DNA of 64,000 nucleotides, taken from assembly GCA_035041965.1 (NCBI GenBank), contig JAPYMA010003068.1, forward strand, positions 1-64,000, read 5' to 3'. This DNA is from Anisakis pegreffii (lineage: Eukaryota; Nematoda; Chromadorea; Rhabditida; Anisakidae). The notes beneath the pieces were generated by a model, which saw only the letters and a program-made list of their open reading frames with translations, was not told the origin of the DNA and ran no database searches. Both the position numbers and the translations under genes were made by a program. Positions 41,001 to 48,569 of the stretch are shown here, piece by piece. Position 1 is the first letter of the stretch, and each line of letters starts with the position of its first letter.

Positions 41001-42534
41001 GTGTAAATGATAAAACTGTAGCTCGGAATGAAAAAGAAAACGGCGCAGTGTTGCCTCGAGAGCAGGTGATCTACGTGCATTATCTGAGCAGTCGTCAGCG
41101 CAAACTGCAAGAAGAGTTGGAAGGGTGTGTGGATGAGTACAGAATTCGACTGAACAAACTGGTCGACGAGGCTGCATGGCACTGTAAACGCGATCAGGTT
41201 TGTCTTCTCATCCATCAGATTATCGTTATCGCATGTGAAATGTAAGAGCTGATTCTTTGCAATAAGAAGAGTTGTGTTCAGTTACCTGGATTGGCAAGCA
41301 GGCTATCAAACGTTTATAACGTTGCTGGCCACAATGCTCGCGCTTCCGTGCGCATTGTTTTAGCCTCAATTTACGCCACCCAGCTGGCTAGGCGAGCAGG
41401 CCAACCGAACACAACCGAGTAAATAATTAGTCGCTGTGAATACTTTGCATAATAAAAACGCAGTTAAATACCAAATCAGTAAATAATCATTACTCTAATT
41501 AAATAGAATATTCCGCCGATCGCTCACTGCGATTGACAGAACAACCACTCGACTCGATGTTCAAGTAACAATAATAAGTTATTGTGTTGTGTTCAGTTAT
41601 GGAATAAAATGCTGGAATGCACTAGCAAACAACGTAACGAGGTACCGACGAGCAATAAGGAAAAAGATATCAGTCATATGCAGTCAACCAGTGCTCTACC
41701 GAATACTTATAACAACAGCAACAATACCAGCAACAAAACAACACTTCAACTAACGTCCAGCTCGTTAACCCATCACCCTCACGCTCCACCACTTGGTCGC
41801 AAACCATCACTCTTTAACGACACGATTATGGGCAGTAATACCAGTAGCAGTGACCTTCTGAATATACTCAGAAGTGTGCAATCGTTTTCGTTAAGCGTGC
41901 AAGATATTGATCATTTGCTCAGCTCGACCACATCCATATCGATGATCGAAATCGAGCCACTACTCAAAGAGATCACAAAGGATTTCGATATCGATCCATT
42001 CTTTCGATTCCTCATCCTTCATTTCGGCGAAAAGAAGTGTCGATTCTTTTGCTCAGACGTTAAAAAGGTTCAGACGTTTATTTATCATATGTACGGTATC
42101 GTTTCACTCTTCATTCGTCACGCTTAACTTTAATAATAGATAATATTTGCAGCATTTGGTTATAATGACGAATAATGCTCAGCATTGCGCATTCTTGATG
42201 ACTGTTTTTGCAAAAGATCATCTTGAAATGCGAATCATTTTTAAGGTTAGTAAAGCGTTTTGGATTGTATTCGTTTTGTTTGATCACAATGAATATAAAC
42301 ATCTGAATATGAATTTATAAACGAAACAAATTAAAGGACGACAATGAGAGAGGACTGAATGAGGCGACCAGCTCGTCAGCAACACATCAGTCGTCGTCAA
42401 CAAATAAACAGTTGGTGATGTCTCAGCTGGATGAGCACTTACGAGAGCAGTTCACTGAGATCGTTCGCTGTGCTGCGTCATTCTGCTGGATCGAAGTCGT
42501 CAACTCGCTACCGTCCACTAAATTCAAATTATAA
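15446..42534 (+). CDS. szt2: SZT2 (KICSTOR complex scaffold) orthologue, 65 exons, about 3,881 aa
   Basis: A single chain of 65 exons reads in frame from ATG 15446 to TAA at 42532-42534. Family landmarks run in the same order as in vertebrate SZT2: an N-terminal LMKQNCRVSRNIRALWF block (residue about 28), YRFVFVLDVSPS, LTDAVCGMPDV, SCSFIQ, YHRALL, VRMREGFTVKEI, YCTLP, SYVKLLEA, LERFLVRYDKIP, QYIIFPPSK, ITELWIEPH, then far downstream NRRNMYVFREVD, TIHGIHQPGKDL, RLTPEDVM|FIQRDP and GVACVECRLVD. In animals SZT2 joins KPTN, ITFG2 and C12orf66 and recruits GATOR1 to lysosomes, so mTORC1 falls when amino acids or glucose are low. It has no enzymatic motif. It is about 450 aa longer than the human protein, mostly through Ser/Asn-rich linkers (a poly-Asn run in exon 17). 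Introns hold most of the window's SINE and MITE copies. Orthology is firm; exact borders of exons 24, 27-28, 42 and 51-53 are the least sure. The start could lie in an unseen upstream exon. Confidence 0.93.
16471..16568 (+). mobile_element. SINE-A copy A1 (short), szt2 intron 2
   Basis: Begins with ttacctggattatctgg, contains caggctatcaaacgtttgta and ends in the ttttagcctcaatttac phrase, matching A2-A4. It is flanked by a 7-bp repeat cgtcatt at 16464-16470 and 16569-16575. It is shorter than A2 and A4, lacking their last 200 bp. Confidence 0.7.
17973..18113 (-). mobile_element. SINE-B copy B2, szt2 intron 7
   Basis: 141 bp with an ATTT-rich left end (ttttatttatttatttaat), flanked by a perfect 15-bp duplication cagttgacaatttat at 17958-17972 and 18114-18128. 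The body is about 90% identical to the matching part of B1 at 5465-5600. The tail and long target duplication are typical of a LINE-mobilised short retroelement; the copy points to the minus strand. Confidence 0.85.
21331..21360 (+). repeat. (AAT)n microsatellite inside szt2 exon 17
   Basis: A run of aat triplets read in the Asn frame, giving about ten consecutive Asn, followed by more Asn/Ser codons. It falls in a linker that is already variable in the family, after LERFLVRYDKIP. Confidence 0.85.
21562..21720. other. Head-to-head pair of tRNA-like sequences (SINE heads) in szt2 intron 17
   Basis: On the plus strand tagcgcagtgg (A-box-like) near 21639 is followed about 55 bases later by aggttcgagttc (B-box-like) near 21697. 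On the minus strand gcgcagtgg near 21624 is followed by tagttcgattccc near 21570. The two share a palindromic centre, ccactgcgcgatcgcgatagcgcagtgg. T-arm stems do not pair well, so these are probably tRNA-derived retroelement heads and not working tRNA genes. Confidence 0.5.
21961..22263 (+). mobile_element. SINE-A copy A2 (full length), szt2 intron 18
   Basis: 303 bp, flanked by a perfect 13-bp duplication cgttgtaatacct at 21948-21960 and 22264-22276. It carries ggattggccaggctatcaaa, gttgctggccac and ggctaggcgagcaggccaa, and matches A4 along its full length. No open frame spans it. It lies in a szt2 intron in the sense direction. Confidence 0.88.
22319..22401 (+). mobile_element. SINE-A copy A3 (short form), szt2 intron 18
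   Basis: 83 bp matching the first part of A2, ending at cattgttttt. Flanked by a near-perfect 13-bp duplication: cgttgtgaattag at 22306-22318 and cgttgttaattag at 22402-22414. It sits 43 bp after A2's right duplication, in the same direction, and its right flank runs into the acceptor of exon 19. Confidence 0.8.
22998..25526. other. szt2: szt2 intron 20 (2.5 kb)
   Basis: Exon 20 ends in frame with CAG and exon 21 begins ATA CGA GAT in the same phase, so this stretch is read as a single intron. It holds the (TTA)n run, a simple tgatgtgatatgatat tract near 23895-23940, a 13-bp stem at 24932-24944 and 24988-25000, and several open frames that show no SZT2 similarity. Confidence 0.7.
23019..23066. 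repeat. (TTA)n microsatellite
   Basis: About 16 uninterrupted att/tta triplets at the start of szt2 intron 20. A shorter run lies at about 22730-22752. Confidence 0.95.
27345..27806 (-). mobile_element. CGGT-rich inverted-repeat MITE, long variant, szt2 intron 26
   Basis: Left end tgatgatgggaactgcaaaa resembles the right end (read on the minus strand) of the element at 47280-47576, and the right end gattttcggtggtccccaac resembles its left end. Inside are repeated ttttcggtggtc and gttgcagtcgagga type phrases, so it appears to have grown by internal duplication. It is clearly more GC-rich than its surroundings. Open frames through it are products of the repeats. Confidence 0.65.
31351..31555. 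mobile_element. Short MITE of the 61-62 kb hAT family, szt2 intron 34
   Basis: Left side cggttataccatgggtcccc then gttacccattttgg matches the 3' end of the element at 61100-62362 read in reverse (ggttatcatacggggtg, attacccattttgg). The right side ggggtaatggagcacccaag then ggaccactg matches its 5' end in reverse (cagtggttctc, ggggtgctccattac). It therefore has both ends and almost no interior: about 205 bp. Confidence 0.7.
36200..36266. mobile_element. 67-bp palindromic mini-element, szt2 intron 48
   Basis: Ends are perfect 14-bp inverted repeats, tgggccaaaatgat and atcattttggccca, with further partial pairing inside (ctgatac / gtgtcac). It could fold into a hairpin and looks like a very small MITE. 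It begins 24 bp after the szt2 exon 48 donor. Confidence 0.65.
41285..41585 (+). mobile_element. SINE-A copy A4 (full length), at the acceptor of szt2 exon 63
   Basis: 301 bp, matching A2 throughout (caggctatcaaacgtttata, gttgctggccac, ggctaggcgagcaggccaa, attccgccgatcgctcac). Flanked by a perfect 14-bp duplication gttgtgttcagtta at 41271-41284 and 41586-41599. The right duplication contains the AG acceptor used by exon 63 (exon starts at 41597), so the original acceptor is present twice. Confidence 0.9.
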
Positions 42535-44584
42535 CTATCGTTTTCATTGCTTTATTGCATATATCATTGTCTTCTTGTCAGTGGGTTCGTATGTTGACTG
42601 CTCTCAAATCAGTCAAATGTGTACATATTGCAACATTGGATAAACGGTAGAATATTGAAGTGTCTGCTTTAGAATGCTTATTGTACAGAATAATAAGATA
42701 GATTCGAGTGAATGTGCGCTTCTGCTGAGTTGTTGTTTATGAATGGTGTATATGCAAATGTTATTTTAAAGACAAACATCTCGGCATATTATTGAATTAT
42801 TGTGCGAAATAGATATTGTTATGTCGATGTGAGATGATCAATTGCCATTCCAATCACGTTCCCAAGGGTGTGATGAACGTGATTCGAATGACAATTGATT
42901 TGCTCTGGCCATATTATCGCCTGTGTTCTTTAGCGAATGATTCAGTGATAAGTAACAATTGATTATGAAATTGGATCACGATCACAATTTGATTGAATGT
43001 GATCCTTTTTGCAGTTGATCCATACGAGTACTCATCAAAAAGACTCATTACTATTGGCTTTATATTGTTGTTTTGTTAATGGTTTTCTTGTGAGAAGAGA
43101 ATTATCTTGAGTAATTAGTTCAGATCAGTCAGTTGTAACGTGGAGAGGTGTTTTTATAAATGTGTTTCTTGGTGCATGGATATCGACTTCAGTTTGTGAT
43201 TTTATCTTCACTTTTATTTTTTATCTGTTTGTTGCAAATGTTAAATTATTACCTGTTTCAACAAGTAACTGAAGTATCATACGGGGTGTTTCATTTTCGA
43301 ATTATTCGACGATTGAACGTTGAAAAAAATTATCAGATAAAAAAAATTTTATTGGAGGACGTTTCAAGTGACTTCAGTGACTCTCGATGAAATGAAGACG
43401 TTAAACGAGAGTGCGGATGATTGCTGGTGATTAAGATTCATTTCATCTGTTCGGGTCGAAAAGAATGCCTTCAAAAGTCATTAAAAAGGATTCTAACTAT
43501 CATACATTTGATTTCATGTATCATTCGTAATTTGCAATCTGTCAACATATCTCATTCTTGGTCAGTTTTGTGTTTGTATTTGTATTCGATGCATTAAAAT
43601 ATCGCATAACATGATATTCAGTTGTTATGAACAAATTTTGTACATGTTAAAATCATCAACTAATGAATTTTCAATCGAAATTGTATTTTCAACAATAAAC
43701 TGCTTTTACGAACTGGTAAATAAATTCACTGATACGGATCGAGTTACAAGGAAATGTTTTTTGGTAAGTGCCGACTTGTTTTTATAGGCGAGTGCTAGGT
43801 TTCTAAGCCAAGATATATGCCGCCACGCACAATGCCTTCATCGTTGTGGTTCTAATCTCGTGGTACGCCAAGAGACTTACGCAATTTGGATACGAGTCAG
43901 CAGTCTGGAATGATGGGTGGAATTGAAGGTAAAACGACAAACCGACATGATATAGAGGTATTCCAGTTGAATGATACCTATTCAACATTATTCAACTAAG
44001 GCAATTCAATAACATTCAACTTACTATTAGATATTATTGTATCGGCTCGCACGCTACTGAGAGAAATTAACTCGGCTAATCGTTAATTGGCTTTGAAAAG
44101 TATTTTTGTTCTGCTAGAAATAATTCACTCTTAGCTTCGTTAACGATCAACTGACGAAAGCTTTTTTCGGTAAATGTGCCGATAACTGGAAAAAGTAGCG
44201 GAAATCTTGTTGAAATGTCACTCAGCAAAACCACTGCAATTTAAAAATTAAAAAAATTCAAAATTGTTCAAAAATTGCAATCGCACTGCTGATTTCTCTC
44301 GTAGAAAAAAGCTTCATTATGCAACTCAACAGTCAAAAATATTCATTTGATCATTCAGCAACAAAAAATCGTTTCAACAACAAGCACGAGCCATCAATAA
44401 AAACAATTTCCAACAAAAAAAGAGCGATGCTAGCAAAATTCAAAAACATAAAGCACTCAACAGGCAGCATCTCATTTAACACATTCTCATTCCCTTCTGA
44501 GAACATCAACACGCTGAGCATTTCATCTAAAATTTCGGCTCGTTTGGATATTATTGTATCGGCTGGCTCAGTACCATTAACGTG
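42535..44584. other. Intergenic stretch downstream of szt2
   Basis: No gene recognised. A 76-codon frame at 43160-43390 (+) has a hydrophobic start but no splice or family evidence. The remainder is AT-rich. Confidence 0.5.
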
Positions 44585-44745
44585 GAAGTAGTCAACGATC
44601 CGGTGATGATATCCGACCGACAGTTCGTCGGAAAAATCCGACAACTCTGCTCGAAATCCCAACATTCGTATTTCGACTGAGCAATTCCGACAGTCGGTCG
44701 AAATCCAAACGACGTGAAATTTCGCTCGGATGCCATCACTAGTAC
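44585..44745. mobile_element. Small inverted-repeat element (about 160 bp)
   Basis: The left end gtgatgatatccgaccgac and the right end read in reverse (gtgatggcatccgagcg) are related. Inside, gacagttcgtcgg and ccgacagtcggtcg and cgaaat/atttcg phrases pair with each other. No open reading frame of note; probably a MITE relic. Confidence 0.5.
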
Positions 44746-45486
44746 TACAGATTGATCAACATGGATACAGTGCATTGAAATGAAATGCTTCAGAAAATTA
44801 GCTATAACTCTGAATGTAAGTAAAATTGTCTGAAAACACATATACCACTCTGAAACTAGAGAATATGGAAAATTCGATGGTGTGAAGAAACGACCATGTT
44901 ACTGGGCAAACCTGAGAACAGCGATAGTTTGAAGATTACAACCCTATACTGCTAAAGTAATGTATTGTACAGATTCAATCTCTCACTCAGTCCTAGCTGT
45001 TCAGAAGAGACGATTCCAGCCAACATATTAAAGAATACAATTTCAATCAGAATGGCGTACGCAAACATGTAGTCCTATTCTCATTTTGAAGTCACTAGCC
45101 CACATATGGAGGAATTCTTTGGCCGATATTTTCCGTTTTTCAGTTCGGACAGACGAAAAATCGGAAAATTTTCTGATTGTGAGACCGACATTCATTTTTT
45201 TTAGTATATGCATATTTGTAAGTGTGTTGAAAATATACACTTGGTATGGGAAGTTAAATGATGGATGCCTTTAGGATGTTTACTTTCGTTGTGTGTCACA
45301 AAGCGATTGATTGAAATGATTGCGATTCATTGGATTGAGTCGTAAAAGTGAATAAATACAATTAAGATAGCATTCACAGGGCGCATCATCGCATTCAATG
45401 AGAAACTGAATAGAAGATTATTTCTTCGCTTTCTGAGAAAGCAGATCTTATGGCATTGATGATAGATGTCATTCGTCTGGATTGGC

Positions 45487-45708
45487 TCACTTGTTCGGTT
45501 TGCACGTTTCCGGGATCTTTCTGCATATTCTGAGGCAATCTTCAAGACAGCTCACACCACCTTTAATTCCGTTGCATTGCCATCTACAATAGCCGGCTAT
45601 TTGCAGCTCGATTTTCTCGTCCACTTTCTTACTGAAGATGCCTTTTGCATTGCATATCTTTGTTGAAAGGAGTAACAGAATCAATAAATTGAAATACGTT
45701 CTCAACAT
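45487..45708 (-). CDS. Small secreted six-cysteine peptide (73 aa)
   Basis: An uninterrupted frame of 73 codons on the minus strand. Residues 1 to about 21 form a signal peptide (MLRTYFNLLILLLLSTKICNA). The mature part has six Cys spaced C-x3-C-x8-C-x3-C-x3-C-x6-C and a basic end (KPNK). The acceptor ttttcag lies only 5 bases before the ATG, which decides this start over an upstream in-frame ATG and suggests spliced-leader trans-splicing. The paired C-x3-C pattern is like a helical hairpin fold, but I do not recognise a named family. The gene at 55407-55586 has nearly the same spacing, and both loci share a flank (45795-45935 with 55850-55990). No function is assigned; a secreted effector, antimicrobial or structural peptide are all possible. 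Confidence 0.65.
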   Translation of the reverse strand: MLRTYFNLLILLLLSTKICNAKGIFSKKVDEKIELQIAGYCRWQCNGIKGGVSCLEDCLRICRKIPETCKPNK

Positions 45709-45794
45709 CCTCCCTGAAAATTGCATTATGGTCGTTATCGGTGACCCGAGAAGAGTGACGATTTCAATGCACAAACCGTGCTTAGCGAAAGTAC

Positions 45795-45935
45795 ATAAAA
45801 TCTACGTGAACGTAATCCTTCCTTCTTTTGACTATCTATTATTTATAGACAAATGAGAAAAACATCAGGAATATGATCCAGTGATCAAAAAGTTTGCTCT
45901 CAAATTCATCAGTGATATCAAAGAAATCAATTCGT
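45795..45935. repeat. Segment duplicated at 55850-55990
   Basis: Shared blocks in the same order and direction: aaatctacg..., aatccttccttc, attatttatagaMaaatgag, aaaaaYatcaggaa, gagtttgctStcaa and cagtgatatcaaa. Identity is roughly 75%. It lies upstream of the minus-strand peptide at 45487-45708 and downstream of the plus-strand peptide at 55407-55586. Confidence 0.75.
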
Positions 45936-47279
45936 TATGATCGAAAAAGCGCTTTGAATCTATTGTTAAAAATAGTAAAAAGAGTTATGCAAACAGTTGA
46001 TAACAAGAAACGTATTTAAAAAACATTCAGTCATAATTTCATAACTTCTTCAATTCTCCTAGCACCCTCGAATTGTCTCTAGGAGATATTCCTCCACATA
46101 AAGACAACTGCTACAAGCGAACTGTGACTGAATGAACCAAAAATAAGCGAATGATTGCTCTGGTAAAGCGATACTTGTGAGCATGATTCAAGCAAAATAT
46201 TTCATAAACGTTAGCGCAGCTGTTGCATGAAATTTCACATTTCACATCACATTCACCGCTAGCTTCTTTGCCGTCTACGGACAGCAGCATTCTTCTGATA
46301 TGCGACGATCATTTAAAGGTTTCCTTTTTCCTTCTGTATTCCTCTCATATTTTTAACGATTAATCTCACTTTTGCTCCATTTTATCTCCCTTTTATGTTC
46401 AAATTTCCGTTGGTTTTTAATTTGCCCTAACAAACAGTTCAATTTCCAATTCATTATCATCATGTGAAGAAGCAATTGCATGCGTTTGACTGATTGTTCA
46501 TCTATTGTGAGCTGAATAATGATTTGTTTGAAGTGTGTGGTGAGATGAGCTCATCTGTTAGTCATCAAGGGAACAGATCATCGATATTGAATCAAATGCT
46601 TACTGACAATGTGCAGAAATACTGTAAGCAATGCTTTAAACTATCACTGATGCTGCAAAGTTCAAATTGTTCACTTGATTGCCAGTATCCACTTTAAATT
46701 GTTTGAATCAAATTCCAGACAGTCACTTCCATATTAATCAGTTATTTTGGTGTATTAATCAATTAGTGATAGTGGATTGCAAAATACAACCTGAAATGAC
46801 CATAAAATTTTATTCCATTGAATAGTATAAACCATAAAACCATTAAAATGACCAAACTCTATTTATTTATCATTTGTGAGCGAGTGGAAAGCCAACTGAG
46901 GTTTCGGAGCATTTTTCACTAATTTCAGGTTGCCGATCCAGCAAGCAGAAGACTGGCCATAAGTTTAGATAGCCTTTTCTTGAAAATGAATTTAGCAAAT
47001 AATATAGAGAGACGATTGTATTCATTAGAGATGTGCCATGATACGTGAAGAAATTCTTACATTTGAGTGAATTGGGGTTAAGAAAGTTGAATTTTTAGTA
47101 AATGTATTGTAGGAATGGCATCGACCTTTTCAAAGAATACTGAAATATTGATCAACGAGATCGAGAGTAAATCATTTTTGTTACAGGGTGCGTTTACAAG
47201 AACACATCTTACCAACGCCCTTTCAATAGAGCATCTTTGCATATCTTCAATGAGGTTAACACAATTTGCTGCGTATAGA
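45936..47279. other. Intergenic stretch
   Basis: No gene recognised. A 67-codon frame at 46494-46697 (+) has several Cys but no signal peptide or splice evidence. AT-rich sequence otherwise. Confidence 0.45.
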
Positions 47280-47576
47280 GTAGCGTTGGGTCGGTGACCA
47301 CCGAAAATCGGTCGGTAATCACCGACGGTTTTGAGGTAGTCCCCGACCGTCGGTGAATACCGAGTTGCGGAGATTACCGACCCGTAGGTGACCACAAACC
47401 GCAACCGACAGAGCGCGCTCGGTCGGTGGCGACGGCAACCCGCCAGGCGGTTACAAGCGATCGGTAACCGACCGATGCTCAAAATTATGCGGTCGGTGAA
47501 TACCGAGTTGCGGTAATCACCGACAGGGCTCTCGGTCGGTGAGTACCGAGAAAAATCTTGCGGTTCCCAACACTAC
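47280..47576. mobile_element. CGGT-rich inverted-repeat MITE (297 bp)
   Basis: Ends gtagcgttggg and cccaacactac form imperfect 11-bp terminal inverted repeats. The interior repeats cggtcggtga and gaataccgagttgcgg motifs in both directions and is very GC-rich against the AT-rich surroundings. Its ends match those of the longer element at 27345-27806 in inverted orientation. The 134-codon minus-strand frame across it is a by-product of the repeats. Confidence 0.75.
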
Positions 47577-47639
47577 TTGGGGAATTGAACCGATCGCCTC
47601 AAACTTGAGCGATTGATCTCCTCAAGAAAGCAGAATCGC

Positions 47640-48345
47640 TCGACAAAATATATATCTTTCTGATTGCAGAGATTCCGCTGGATCGAATGGCGTAAAGAAA
47701 TCCGTATGTTACTGGGCAAACTTTAGGACACGGTAGGTTCGAAGATGGCAAACTGTATATCATTGAGAAAATACCTATATTTCCTCATCTAATGATGATT
47801 GCTCGGCAAAATATATAATATTCTGAAAGTACAGATTCTGAGCAATCAAATACTGCAAAGAAATTCATATGTTACCGGGCGAAGCTGAGAGTACCGGTAC
47901 TTTGAAAATCGTAACGCCTATGAAGCTATATTAATGTATACAATTGATCTATAGTGATCAAATGAACGTGAATGAGCGCCTCAGCGCTAATTGAGATAGC
48001 TTGAGAAAAACAGCTATATCTCCTCAAGAAAGCAAAATCGCCCAACATAATATATATTTTTCTGATTGCAGAGATTCCGCTGGGTCGAATGATGTACAAA
48101 TATTCATATGTTATCGGGCAAACTTGAAGATACGGTAGGCTCGAAGATGGCAAACCGTATATCATTGAGAAAATACCTATATTTCCTCATCTAATGATGA
48201 TTGCTCGGCAAAATATATAATATTCTGAAAGTAGAGATTCTGAGCAATCGAATACTGCAATAAAATTCATATGCTACCGGGCAAAGCTGAGAGTACCGGT
48301 ACCTTGAAGATCGTAACGCCTATGAAGCTATACATAATATGGATC
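47640..48345. repeat. Direct duplication with a 402-bp offset
   Basis: The block from tgattgcagagattccgctg at 47661 is repeated from 48063 with few changes up to gtaacgcctatgaagctat. Within each unit two half-units are related through an atgttacygggcraa phrase. A diverged single copy of the half-unit lies at about 44860-44990. I see no coding function. Confidence 0.85.
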
Positions 48346-48569
48346 AATTTGATTCAAATTGTTTATCGACTGAATTGATCGGTGTGAATTAAATCGGCAT
48401 TCGTGGAATCAGCAAAGGACATTAATGGGAAACAACATTACCATGGATGAATGGGAACAAATGTATATGTTTAACTGAACACTCATTGACCAAATGAAAA
48501 CATAAATTAACAAGTTGGCACATTTATGAAACCAATAGAAATTTCTTCAGAGAATGATATATGAAGTGA

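Larger units (their letters stand above)
33924..42534 (+). other. szt2: szt2 exon list, exons 42-65
   Basis: Proposed exons: 33924-34307, 34365-34462, 34711-34916, 34988-35217, 35416-35627, 35704-35838, 35921-36175, 36496-36842, 36909-37059, 37136-37342, 37449-37523, 38331-38507, 38590-38697, 38941-39192, 39259-39363, 39835-39981, 40096-40255, 40387-40537, 40619-40722, 40804-40947, 41022-41197, 41597-42067, 42153-42245, 42337-42534. Exon 49 has SSKKAECV and LQKMGITH, matching the C-terminal part of SZT2. Exon 52 is short and was placed by phase alone. The last exons encode a Ser/Asn linker and a conserved-looking tail ending at Leu. Confidence 0.8.

Noticed and set aside
47078..47482. 134-codon minus-strand frame
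   Set aside because: Most of it crosses the CGGT-rich MITE; openness comes from GC-rich repeats lacking stop codons.
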